A DNA stretch of 64,000 bases. Source: Hermodice carunculata (Eukaryota > Annelida > Polychaeta > Eunicida > Amphinomidae). The translations under genes and the position numbers were made by a program. Where the stretch lies: positions 75,513,600 to 75,577,599 of the forward strand of contig OZ026620.1 of the NCBI GenBank assembly GCA_964020975.1. The letters are read 5' to 3'. The notes under the pieces are model-generated. The model was not told where the DNA came from. It was given only the letters and a program-made list of their open reading frames with translations, and ran no database searches. This document shows, piece by piece, positions 34,185 through 46,179 of this stretch; position 1 is the stretch's first letter; each line of letters starts with the position of its first letter.

Positions 34185-35130
34185 TCAGATACCCTGCAAG
34201 CTACAATGTTTAAACTTAGCATGGTAAGAGAGCTAGTAGGGAAGTTGACCCTCCCATTTGGAATAATCGATATGTTTAAAATTATGCAAATTAGGGTCTT
34301 TCTAAAATTTGAAAGCTCCATATCTTCCAAACTATTGTAGAAATACACAAAATTTTAATGGGCACATATAGATTTGTGACACCTGCCAATAGAATGGACA
34401 GTAAATAAAAGTAGAATTTCAACTTATGCTAATAAGGCCCTTTGAAAAATTTAAAAGTTGAATATCTCCAAAACTATTATAGAAAGAGATGCCATTCAAA
34501 CTTCAGGTTAAAGGTTTGTGGCAAAGCCGCATCAAATGAAGCATGAACCAAAGTTGTAGGATTTGAATTTATGCGAATTAGATGATTATGCAAATTTACA
34601 CTTTTAATAGCTTCAAAACTTTTATAGATAAAGGTGCCGTTCCAACTTCAATCTATGTGTTTGTGACATAACTGTATCCAATGAACCAGGATCCAAAATT
34701 GTACCATTTCAATTCATGCAAATAAGATGAATACAAGAAATTTAAATCTTGAATAACTTCAAAACTATTATACATAGAGGTGCCATTCCAACTTCAATTT
34801 GTAGGTATGTGACATAGCCTCATCCAATGAACCATAAACCAAAGTTGTAGGCTTTTAATTTATGCAAATTAGGCAAAAACACAACATTAAAGTCTTACAT
34901 AGCTTCAAAACTATTACAGATAGCAGTGTCATTCAAACTTCACTTTATAAGTTTGGACATGCCACACCCAATGAACCAAGAAACAAAGCTGTAACACTCT
35001 AATTTATGCAAATTAGCATTATACACAAAATTTTGATTATGTTGAATAATGGCAAAGTGTAGCATTTCAAACTGTTCTCATTTTGAAGGCACCCAGGCAG
35101 ATTTGCTGTGAAGCAAAGCCTCTTTTCCAG
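34185..35130 (+). mobile_element. Family E element, tandem neighbour (E4)
   Basis: Five or so diverged core units ('aacttcaaaactattatagat', 'aaccaaagttgtagg', 'atgcaaattagg'), then ggcacccaggcagatttgc, an imperfect hairpin and cttttCCAG at 35127-35130, where one base departs from CTAG. It abuts the microsatellite of the preceding element, giving a head-to-tail series. Confidence 0.6.
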
Positions 35131-35448
35131 TTTATCTTTACATTCGTGTGGGTTTTTTTCGTTCACTCATTCATACATTCATGTATTCGTTCATTAATTC
35201 ACTTACACACTGACTGGCTTAACTATCTATTCTATTTGGAAAGGGTATTTGGTGTTGTTATATGTGCATTTTGTACTGTTGCATGGGTGTTTCCATATAA
35301 CATACAATTTGGCTATTGTGCTGGGACAAATTGTGCATGTGTAAAGAAAACATAGCATGGTTATAAAAGGACATGACAATTTGGTCTTTTTATATTCCTT
35401 CTGGTTGGCTATTTACTCCCATAACGCAACAAGTAAACATTTTGTTAT

Positions 35449-35880
35449 TATGTCTGGGTGCCAACCCAGATGTATTGTTTTCCAAGAATGCTTTTTTCTT
35501 TCCTTCTTTCTTCTTTACAACCAGATTGGTCTGGAGTTTTTCTCGGACACTATTATTCTGAAAACCACCAAACTTGCCATGGTGACTGACCTACCCATGA
35601 AATTGAGCACCTGGCTTGGCCTATGCAAATTAGATGGCAATTAAACTTTTAAAAGCTTTATATCTTCAAACATATTATAGATAGAACACAAAGTTCTAGC
35701 TTACACAGGTAGGTTTGAGACAACTGGCAAATCAAGTAGCATACAATTAAAACTTGGGGAATTTTAATGCATGTTAAATTCAACAAATTTATCCACAATC
35801 CACACCCAGGCCTTAAACTGCAAGTTATATGACCTATTCCTTGACCTCCATGTTGTTAGGCAACCGTTTTGCATTCATGC
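35449..35880 (+). mobile_element. Family E element, 5' part (E5)
   Basis: Begins with the 5' hairpin TCTGGGT-gcca-ACCCAGA (35452-35469) followed by a short pyrimidine tract and one core unit. The element stops at the TTAA of the inserted element at 35881. Its likely remainder, with the matching GGCACCCA subterminal repeat, is at 38288-38753. Confidence 0.55.
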
Positions 35881-37636
35881 TTAAGGACAGGTAAGACACC
35901 AAAAATAAATCCCACTTTAGTCAATCCTAGCTCAAAATGTATTTGCGCTAGGATAACATATCATATATGTGTGTACTCGTCATACTCCAAAGAATTTATA
36001 TGTCCCATATTTGGGTGCTTGTGATGTTAATTGTTGAATAAACAATTGAAAGTTGACCGCAAAGCATCCACCCCATAAATGTCGATATAAGTCACTAATT
36101 ATTTGTGATAAAATCATAATTACACTTGGATCTTAATCCTGACATATTGGCAACAAAAAACGATCCTGCGATTTTTTGTGTTTGGTTTCGTTTTTCTGTT
36201 ATCCATCCTCAAAGTTTGACGTTTCAATTTTCCCTTTGATTTTCAGGATGTTCATTTTCTTCATTTCGTAGAAAAAGAACGAAGCAAAATTTAGAAAATC
36301 GCTGAATCGTTTTTGCAGTTCAGACATTAAAGAATCAAAAGCCGTTAACCGGATTAAATTTTGCCCAGCCGTTTTCTTGGAATAACCATTCTTATGTGGG
36401 GCTCTCGTCCTATTATCCTTTCTGAGCAAACAAGCTTCAAAGGCCTTTGATGTTGATCATTTGCCTCTGAAACAATACCATTTGCTCAAGTTGAGCTGAT
36501 ATTTGTACAAAACGTAGTAAACATCGTCCCTGAACATTTGGGGAGGTTGTCAATCAATTCTTGGCCAATCACATGAATAAAAGAGTCTTAGAAGTACGGA
36601 AAACATTATTCAGCGATCTGTCAAACGGCGACAGCGACAGTCTGGTTTCAAAGTGTGACATCATGGAGGCGGCCCTTCCGGCCCCGTGACCTCAACCCTG
36701 GCAACGAAAGTTGTGTTGCCTTGCTTCGGTGGGGTGGCCTGCGGCCGCTCTTGGGCAGTGTACGGATGGCAGGTTTGGTCTTCCGCCCCCTACCTCTTCA
36801 TTCCGTTTTTATAGGGATAGTATTTTATTGTTTTTACTCGTCTCCTATCTGTCTACTTTATGTAGTTAGCTTGTTAGACTTGTCTTTACACTTTACTTAG
36901 TCAGCTTGTCATTATTTTGTAGTTGTTTTCTCAATGAGTTTCTTTTTTTTCCAACTTGAGCTTTGTAACGCTATTTGGTGTGTTTTCTCTGCTGTTCACC
37001 TTTATGCTTATTTCGATGTGTTTATTTGTACTTTTATTTCCTCATCCCTGGGTTCCAATAAAGTATTATTATGTACATGGGTATTGTTGATTGTCAGTTT
37101 TTTTCCCCGCCTGTCTTTGGTGTGAAGGACCACTGGGGTAATCCATCGCGGCACGGCCTTTGAAGTTTATCGTCTGACGATTCCCGCTCCTCTTGAACAT
37201 TTAAAGTCTTTCTTCATTAGAACGCAAAACAAGCAAGATAACTATAAAGTAAACCACTAAGGCTATGATATGTTAGCATGCTTGCATCTTTTCCGTGCCC
37301 ACAAACATACTTTCGGCATACTGCCTTATTTCGCATTGCCGCCCTGATACCACTCTCTTTTTGCCATGGGCCGTTGCTACCTGCAGCCACGTGACAGGCT
37401 GTTAAGTATGATTGACGGGTGGCATTGTTCCGTTTCGCGACTGAAAACCAAAAGAATGACACATGGACCTTCCGATATCCACATGCCTGTGTGGTTTTTG
37501 GCGTTTTTCTCATATTTCTACTTTAGTTAAAAGCTCGAAATTTTGACAACTAATAGAAAGGACATTCATCTTGTAAAAACCGTTAAAATTTCAAAATCGG
37601 CCACGCAAAGGTTTTTGGTGTCTTAAGTGTCCTTAA
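35881..37636. mobile_element. TTAA-flanked 1.75-kb inverted-repeat element
   Basis: TTAA at both edges (35881-35884, 37633-37636) and TIRs of 25 bp including TTAA (TTAAGGACAGGTAAGACACC and the complement of GGTGTCTTAAGTGTCCTTAA, two mismatches). TTAA target use points to the piggyBac or Kolobok superfamilies. No transposase is recognised. The minus-strand frames at 36199-36429 and 37217-37513 are short and without motif. The interior has a GC-rich block (about 36610-36800) unlike the surroundings, followed by AATAAA (37059-37064) on the plus strand. Confidence 0.65.
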
Positions 37637-38287
37637 TTAGCTTGAACATGTCTTATAGGCAGCCTTCTATCCATGCATGCTAGGTGTATGGTGTGGAAGG
37701 TTTGGGTCTTGTAGTGAATGGTGGGGGGGGGGGACTCCCAACAACTATGTAACGAGGCTCTCAATAAAATGCAGAGAATCTCTTTCTGTTCATGCAAGAA
37801 CAGATCTGCTTCATGCTGCTATATGTACCATTAGTGCTGGACAGAGCTGTCAGTGCACCATACCTGAGACTGGTGTCCAAGCTGGTCTGTATTTCCCTGA
37901 GGTTATGTCAGTCTGCTGAGCTCGTCAGTCCCAAGGGAACACATGCTCTGGACTTCTAGACAGAACAAGCCTGAGTGTACCCTATGTTAAAATAGACTAC
38001 ATACAGTATTGAGTTTGCCAGACCCATCAAAATACGGTCTTCCAGTCCTCAATGACTGTTCTCACAACTTTGTGATTTTGAAACAATGTGTGGATTTGTG
38101 TCATCTCAGTGGACACTTTCATGTCTTTGTTTTTTTTGTAGCCAGTGAGATGAAGCCTGTTATTCATAGCCAATACTGAGACAGTATAGTGCTTGCCTCG
38201 ATTTACAGGTACATGTACACGTAGTTTCTTTACAGCTTCTGTTAAAATCTGTTTATGCAATAAAGGAAGCAAAATAGTTTCGTACTG
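37637..38287. other. Non-coding stretch
   Basis: Unassigned sequence with a G run at 37722-37732. The minus-strand frame 38027-38344 ends inside a family E core unit, so it is not a gene. Confidence 0.4.
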
Positions 38288-38753
38288 TGTATACACATCC
38301 CCAACGAACCAGGAACCAAAGTTGTAGGATTTTAATTTTTGCAAATTAGGTGAATATGCAAAATGTAAATCTTGAATAGCTTCAAAATTATCATAGGTAG
38401 AGGTGCCATTCCTACTTCAATTGATGGACTCGTGGCAAAGCCCCATCTAATGAACCATAAACCAAAGTTGGGCATTTAATTTATGCAAATTGGGCAAATA
38501 CACAAAATTAAAATGTTGAATAGCTTCAAAACAACAATAGATAGTAGTTTCATTCAAACTTCTTTTGTAAGTTTGTGACATGGGCACATCCAATGAACCA
38601 AGAACCAAAGTTGTAGCATTTTTACTTTATGAAAATTAGTCTTATGCACGAAATTCAGATTATATTCAACTATGGCAAAGTGTAGCATTTCAAAATGTTC
38701 TCATTTCAAAGGCACCCAAACAGATTTGCAGTAAAGCAAATCTTCTTTTTTAG
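38288..38753 (+). mobile_element. Family E element, 3' part (partner of E5)
   Basis: Three core units, then ggcacccaaacagatttgc, a hairpin agatttgc/gcaaatct and tcttctttttTAG ending near 38753. The subterminal repeat matches the GGGTGCC of E5 at 35456, which fits one element split by later insertion. Confidence 0.5.
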
Positions 38754-38755
38754 TT

Positions 38756-39460
38756 GTTTTCTATTTACCGCTCGCATATTTCTTTGTCGTGTCAACGGTC
38801 AGTGAAAAAGCTAATCACGCAGTCGTTTGAACTTTTCAAGATGTCGCACAGAATGGGTTTGCTAAAACAATTCTTTTTAAGCATGTTGAAGCCATAAAAA
38901 AAAGTTTGCATAACAATATATACTTTGAGTACTGACTTTGGTGCATCATTCTACCGCCAGATGGCTCGATAATCTTTGGGCAAAACCTGCGTGCACACGC
39001 GTGTCGATCTGTCCCGGATTTTAAGGTTTTTTTTAATGTGTATATTTATACCTTACTATATGCAATTAGCTTTGCATTGTTTTTCATAACTTACTCATTT
39101 AGAATATAAAATTAATTACATATAATTTTTAACATCGTATTGCACGTTAAAAATGTCAGTGATATATTTTACAATTTTGGAGGCGCCGGCTTTTTCATTG
39201 ATCTGAACATATTCATAACACACCGCATCACGCTAAACATGAATAACCAGGTATCTTTCGGGCTTAAATGGAGTGTATGCAGCATATTATTAATTCGGTC
39301 ATTCAATAGCACATGTTGATGTTTCCCTCAGAGCTAACCACATTTTCACGATGAGAATAAATTGATAAACTTATGCACAAAACTCGTAAAGTAAATAGTA
39401 CAGTAATTTTATAAAACGTGTTATTTTTTTAAAAAATATTCCATTAGTTGAAGAACGTAA
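38756..39460 (+). repeat. Dispersed repeat, family L (copy 2)
   Basis: Directly follows the family E end. It contains cattctaccgccagatggc (38950), 'atatattttacaattttgg' and 'cacatgttgatgtttccct', in the same order as in copies 1 and 3. Confidence 0.5.
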
Positions 39461-39639
39461 ATATAACGTAAAGATGTTGTTTTGTTACTTTCAGCAGCAT
39501 ACTTGAGATTTCAAGATATTTCACTGTGCATGAAGGCGTATCAAGATGTTCCAAGACGTTCCAAGAAGAAAAAAAAAACTTCTGTTTTTTCATTCCGTCC
39601 AATAGCCTATGTACTGCCATATCGCAATAAATCAACAGG

Positions 39640-39692
39640 TTGTTGTTGTTGTTGTTGTTGTTGTGTTGTTGTTGTTGTTGTTGTTGTTGTTG
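39640..39692. repeat. (GTT)n microsatellite
   Basis: About 17 GTT repeats with one short interruption; cysteine/valine and glutamine/asparagine runs in overlapping frames are artefacts. Confidence 0.97.
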
Positions 39693-42638
39693 TCTATTGT
39701 TGCTGCATCTGCTGTAACCCGTTGACCACAGCCCGCTTCGCAGTATCAATGGTCGGTAAGCTACTAATGAGCTGTGCGTCCGCCAAACAGAACCAGATAG
39801 TATTTATGTCACACATACGCAAGTTTCAGAGTTCATAACAAAATTTGACTGATTTACTACTTGCGTGTATATGTAAAAAATATCGGTTATTAGCTGCTGA
39901 TGCACAATAGGGGGTCTTGTAGGGGTTTCTGGAAGCAAGGGAGCAAGGGACCAACGGCCTAATATCTGGCAGCAGGGAGCACAAGGCTGCTGACATGAGG
40001 GAGCAAGGAGCACCATACATATTTTCTGCGAGCAGGGAGCATTGAAAAAAAAATGTCTCGGTCGGTTTAAACATATTTTTATTTTTAATGGCAATTGCGG
40101 AGTAGGTGAAGGCTATATTAACCTCTCTTGCAATAAAAATAAAAATAATATCTCGGTTGACAATGGTTCCCTCGGGGTAACATTCGGTCTGTCGCCCACC
40201 ACCGAGGTCAACATTTATATAATGGATTCAGCTGAATACACAAACCAATACGCAAACTTATTGTGGGTTAGAGGTGTTTATTCCCATTGGATTCAATTTT
40301 AAAGTGATATTCAATAAGTTGTTAAACTTTGCAGCTGAGGTGTTAAAATTGATATGACTATTTCTATCACTTCTACATCAAGTATCATAAAAACATGCAC
40401 ATGTAATCCTTCATATTAAATGCATGTATCAATTTGACCCCATGGCTGTGAACATCCAGTCTGCATTAGAAATGCAACTCTAAAATCAAAATGCTTATTT
40501 GATGTATGTAGAGGGCCATACAAGGATATTTGAGGGTAAAATGTCCATTTTCTTAAAAAAAAAAAAAAGTTATATTTTAAAAAGTTCTTCAGGAAAAGTT
40601 TTTTCTTTTCTGGGGGGTGGGGAGGGGGTTGCTTTTTATCAGGAGATATATACCAGATTTATAACTGCAAAATCTTCTCAAGATTTTTTGATAAATGCAC
40701 TTGTTTTTCTGCTGTGGGATACAAAGTTTGAACTGCCGTGGAAATACGTTTTAAAGATGTGTGTTTTCAGGAGAAATGACGAAGTTGATGGCTTCTTCAT
40801 TTTAGATCATTTTACAGTTAAAATTTACAAAGCCGGATTTCACCGTATAAAGGCAAAAACTGCAGTTGGCTTATGTTGGACTTTGAAATTGTAGTATACC
40901 AACAAAAGATAGTGATAGTTGTGATTTGTTTTAATGTGTTACGTAACATCACGTCAGATTAGGCATTTGAGTGATTAAACAAGTTATAGGAAGCACTTAA
41001 TATATTATATAAATTATCACTGTACATGAAATTTATATCACTGCCATTACTTGCTTGATTCTTTGTTTAAACAGAAGGGCACCTCTTAAATACTGTGTGA
41101 GTATCATGTAAAAATTTTCTATCAACATTATGAAAAGCATTAGCAGGCAGATGCTAATAAAGACAATATTAGGTAAAGAATGAATGCATAGACTGCTTAT
41201 TCTTGATAGATGTGTATTTTTTTGTTTACTTTTATTATTTTTACATAACATTTCTGTTAAACATTATGAAAATGTGGTTGTAGTCGAGTATACGGCCATA
41301 TTTGGAACATATGCCATCATGAGAAGTGTGATCTTAGTGATAATGGCTCATCTATGATACTGAAGTGATGGGCTTATCTTCAGTTCCTGTAACAAGTCTA
41401 TTTTAACATTCAAACATGCAAAACTATCAGGTTTTACCCAATTTGATTATTTTTGGGAGCATTTACTTGTGAAGTTCTTGGAGAGGCGGGCAAGGACCCC
41501 CCCCCATAAGGGCCCCATAATCTAAGCATCTAAGCGCTGTTGTCCCTCCCCCCCCCCCCCCGCGCCGGGGACCACAGTAAGTTTGCTATTAAGGCAAGCC
41601 AAAAGTCATTTTTGGTCCGTTTGATTTTCACTTCAACATCTTAGACTTTAATTTAAAATTTAAGAAAATGTTTGCACTTGATCACATTTTCAACACGCTT
41701 CCGTGCTTATACTTCCAAACCCAAAAATGTCTCTTCTAGAACTATACCTTGTATTCAGTATATCATTATGCATTTCATTTTATTCATGTGCAGATGATCT
41801 TGCTCATGACATTATATTATATGACTGTATCTCTTTCCCCATCATTCAATTTAAAGTGACATAAAAAGTGATACTTTACTCACCCCCTCCCCTTTTTGTG
41901 TTTGTATTGAGAAGCGTATATATAAACACAGCATTTCCTGTAAAAAATTAATCACCAACCAAAATAAGTGCAGTATCCCTTTTTCGTGGCATTTTGAAAA
42001 AATTATTTTGCACTGGAACAATAATTGCCATAAAAAGTGATCTTTCGCTCACCCCAGCACCACATTCGCCTAATTCGACACAACCGCGTGCTGTCAGAAT
42101 CTTTCAATTACCCACGTGTTCTTTTCCTTGACATCTGTCCTGATCTTCGCAGCACGTGTGATTTTCCTTATCATGACCAGGACTCCCGTTTTGGCAATGA
42201 TGACCTATATTAAAGAAGGAACATTATAAATAGATTTTATTTTCGACACATTCGAAGTCTGTGGACTTTGTACGTACTTAATAGAATCTTAAGGGGGGGG
42301 GGGGGCTATGCATTATTTTAAATAAATGATGTACGTCTCAAAATCAGTGGAAAAAAATAATGTACTGCCTCATTTACTTTGAAAATAAAATACTGCTTGC
42401 AGAAGTAAAAATTTTGTACTGTTTATAGTTAAAAAAGGCACTATTCAATTAGTAATGTTGAAAACTCTCGGTAGCAAATATTAACCTTTAAATATCTCGT
42501 ATAAATTTTGGTAGAACTCTGATACATTGTGTGTTTCAATACAAGTACTTTGGTGCCAGGCTCACATTTTCTGTTCACTTATGTTACCCATTTTCTTGCA
42601 ACATGTGCACATTGTTTGAATGTACTTTACATGTACTT
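39693..42638. other. Non-coding stretch
   Basis: A purine-rich segment 'agggagcaagg' repeats at 39940-40035. C/G runs occur near 40611, 41500, 41548 and 42292. The plus-strand frame 40499-40894 (131 codons, two-thirds after a G run) has no motif and no initiation or splice context I trust. Confidence 0.35.
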
Positions 42639-42864
42639 TTAACTCTTCATTGCTGAATTAAAGCTTGAGTCAATTTTTCCTCAGTAAACTCTGCGCAATG
42701 CACCCAGATCGAGTGCTCGAAGGAAGGCTGCAGATTTTGAACATAGAACCACAATATTGATGGGAATGAGATAAACGATGGTTACCTTCAGCGCTGAAAG
42801 AGGTAACAGTACATGAATTGGAATTTCGTAATCAAAATTTACGTTCATTTGATACAAGCACAGT

Positions 42865-42934
<70 letters not shown>

Positions 42935-43200
42935 CTCCCTCTCTCTCTTATTTTCAGCTAAACAAACCCAGCACAGTCTTAATAAGCTTTGCAATGCACG
43001 AGGAGTGCTCCTAGGAAAGCTGTTGACCCAAGAGATTTTATGAATACTTTAAACTCCATCAAACTAGGAATGTCGGTGGACCTGTTTTAATGAATTGGAC
43101 TTAAATAACATAAAGAATTTGACTATAGAACCATAGTATTGATGGGAATGAGGCCAATGATGGTTAGGCTTACTTTCAGCGCTGAAAGAGATAACAGTGC
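42639..43200. repeat. Tandemly duplicated family B-like segments with (CT)n tracts
   Basis: 'gaaccacaatattgatgggaatgag...cagcgctgaaagag' near 42745-42802 is repeated as 'gaaccatagtattgatgggaatgag...cagcgctgaaagag' near 43128-43189. Each copy is followed by 'tacaagcacagta' and a long (CT)n. Between them lie family B phrases (gaaagctgttgac). The duplication therefore included the start of the microsatellite. Confidence 0.65.
42868..42949. repeat. (CT)n microsatellite
   Basis: About 80 bp of CT repeats with a short CCCTCCCT interruption near its end. Confidence 0.97.
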
Positions 43201-43251
43201 ATGAAGTGGAATTCCGTTATCATATTTTTCTTTTATTAAATACAAGCACAG

Positions 43252-43256
<5 letters not shown>

Positions 43257-43317
<61 letters not shown>
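43257..43317. repeat. (CT)n microsatellite
   Basis: About 30 perfect CT repeats followed by a CG-rich ggtgcgcgcgcg. Confidence 0.97.
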
Positions 43318-43319
<2 letters not shown>

Positions 43320-43424
43320 GTGCGCGCGCGCATTTACCTATGTTTTTACTTTTATTTACAAAACCGAGAATATTTTCAAATTCAAGTGATCAATGCTATA
43401 TGCTCGTATGTACAGTATATAAAG

Positions 43425-43535
<111 letters not shown>

Positions 43536-43692
43536 GGACAATGTGATGCTAGTAAGAACATTGTCCTGACATTAACATATCACCAGGGAAATTGCCATTT
43601 AAAGATCCAGTATTAAAAGCCAAAACCACCTGAGTCATTAACACAGCGTGTAATACCGTGTACTCATATCAGTTTGATATTTCACTTAAGTT

Positions 43693-43924
43693 AGTAAAAG
43701 TGTGCTCATGTGAATGGTACAAAATAATGTATTTTACGTGATTATAGTATCGTAAGTCATGGCTGAAGATACTATCCAATTTTTATATAGATGCCTGGAT
43801 TGAACTATAGTAAAAATGTGCTCATGTGAATGGTACAAAATAATGTATTTTACGTGATTATAGTATCGTAAGTCATGGCTGAAGATACTATCCAATTTTT
43901 ATACAGATGCCTGGATTGAACTAT
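43693..43924. repeat. 116-bp near-identical tandem duplication
   Basis: The unit at 43693-43808 (agtaaaagtgtgctcatg...) is followed at once by 43809-43924 with only about three differences. Such high identity suggests a recent duplication. Confidence 0.92.
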
Positions 43925-45459
43925 GCTGTGCAACATAAATAAAACTGGTGCTCTCGGAATATTTTCTGTTCTCTTTCTTCTCCCATGTTTACCCCCAGAA
44001 TAGCCAGTCATAAACGTAGGTCTTTTTTGCAGGGTTTCTAGGTACGAATATAAGATTTTTAGTGGAAAAAATAGGCCTCCAAATGGAACTTTATTTTGTC
44101 ATAACCTCTGGGCTTCCGCGGGCTTCGCCCCCTGGACCCTCAAATGATTTCTTTTTGGAACCTCTGTGTTCACATAATTTTCAAATGGACCAGACATATT
44201 TAAGGCGTCTAAAATGCTTCTCTCGACGTTATGTTTCTTACACAAGGGCAGCTAAAATATAAGCATCCATGGGTTTCAGTATTAAAAAAAAGTACTGTGA
44301 GGTACGGTTACAAAAAATAATGGACTTATGGGCAACTGAAAAAAAATGTATGTTTTACTAAAATGCATAGCCTCCCCCCCCCTCCCCGATTCTAATGGTT
44401 CGTCCCTAATTCAACTTGGAAAACAAACCGTTTACTGTTCTTCCTGTGTTCATGAATTATTCCATCAATTTTGCTCGAAATCTGTTGGGAAAGCAACTTT
44501 TTCGTTGTCTATATTGGCAACTACTGCGTTGTGTGTCCGGTGCCGTTCACTTTTGGAAGGTGAAAATGCCAGTGTGTGCGCCTGTCCTTCAAAAGACGAA
44601 ACACACACGCACGTATCGCACGTGAGTTCCGCTCTCTCCCCTCATCGTCGAATAAGCCCATGCAGACACCACACCACCTGCGACTGACGCCTTCGTAGCG
44701 GGTCGGGGTCGTCCTAAAACCTCAAGGGAAATTCGGTTAAAGGGGTTGTTTGGGACGATACGGTAAATAGTCTCTTGGTAACAAAGTCAACAATAAATGC
44801 AAACTAGTCACAAGTAATATCATTATACATGGTGAACCAAACGAGTTCCACCAGACATCGCCAGTGCGGGCCCAGTTGAGTACCATGTATTACTTGCTTT
44901 ACTCCTACGACCCCTCCACGGCATTGGGTTGATCCTTGTTGCATTCGTCTCCATCTGATTCACCAAATTCAGGATCAAACTAGAAAATACAGATTTGAAT
45001 AAAAGCAAATCCGTGTGTGTGTGTGTGTGTGTGGAAAGTTTGCACGTTTGATAGCTTTTTTGGGGGGGGGGGCTTTATGTGATGTTTTCGGCGTCTCTAG
45101 ACTGATACAGCAGAACTCCGCACTACACATTCTTTAAGCTTAGTTATGATGTAAGAAAACATATCATTTGACAGATCGAAATCGTCCTCACTCTCCAATA
45201 AGCATAATACAATGTCTTCAAATTACACAGATATGTTGCATATCAGTGCGAGCTACTATGGGAAATTTCATAGCAGCTCTCCATGCGGATACTCGTACTG
45301 ATATGGAACGACCCATGTGTACATACTAAGACCTTCTTATTACTTTTGATGTGCAAATTCCAAAAACAAAAAAATAATAATTTTTTAAATCAAATACAAA
45401 TTCATGTTGTAAATCAATTATAAATTTATGTATAAACGGGTCACCAGGGGGAAATCGTT
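43925..45459. other. Non-coding stretch
   Basis: Includes a GC-rich phrase (cttccgcgggcttcgccccc near 44112-44131), C and G runs and a GT run (45013-45032). Frames at 44346-44687 have no domain or splice logic. Confidence 0.35.
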
Positions 45460-45850
45460 AAGTATGTTTTGCAGCCTAAAATTCCACGAAGTGTATTTAG
45501 CAAACTGAAAATGATGCTGTTGGGTAAAAATACTTTAGTTTACCATTCTACCGCTAGGTGGCCCTATAAGCTCGTCGTATGCAATACGTACCTGAGCAGA
45601 CGTGGATCCAGCTGTGTGTAGATCGGCTGGATATTTCATATTTTTGGCTATGTTTTTCACTGTTTGCATAATTTCCTTTTTTTTAAAATATACAATTTAT
45701 AATATTTATCCATAAGCATAGGATTGCAGGTTGAAATTTCAGTGATATATTTTAACAATTTCCATAGAATGCACTATCGATCTGGACATGTGTTACCACA
45801 AATGTTTGAGCATAAAGGCAACCTGGTATATATAGCGAGTGCACATATTA
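45460..45850 (+). repeat. Dispersed repeat, family L (copy 3)
   Basis: Contains accattctaccgctaggtgg and 'cagtgatatattttaacaatt', in the same order as copies at 31100 and 38756, ending near 'cctggtatatatagcgagtg'. Confidence 0.5.
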
Positions 45851-46179
45851 GTAGAATGTACTTGCTTCGGCAGTACATTTACTAAAATTGGAACGATACA
45901 GAGAAGATTGCGCCAAGATAGCCAACCACAGGCACATAGGGGACAGAAATAGACATTTACTAACAAAAGGCTGACCTCAGCTGACTTGTCAGTCAGCTTA
46001 GGTTATAAAAATTGTAAGCCATATTCACTTGAAACTTCGCGGGGATGCACCTTGGGAGGTTTGTACCACATGTGTTGGAATGGTCTTACTTCAACATTTT
46101 TTTTTTTTTTTTTTTCTTTTTTTTTGGCTTTTTATTGATGTTTCGGTTCATGGGGGGGGGGGGGGGAGGGGCGGGAGAC

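Noticed and set aside
34016-34348. Glu-rich and Phe-rich frames
   Set aside because: Translations of a (CTT)n tract, with ends in family E sequence.
40499-40894. 131-codon plus-strand frame
   Set aside because: It starts in an A run and crosses a G run; no motif, and near the length expected by chance in 64 kb of six-frame AT-rich DNA.
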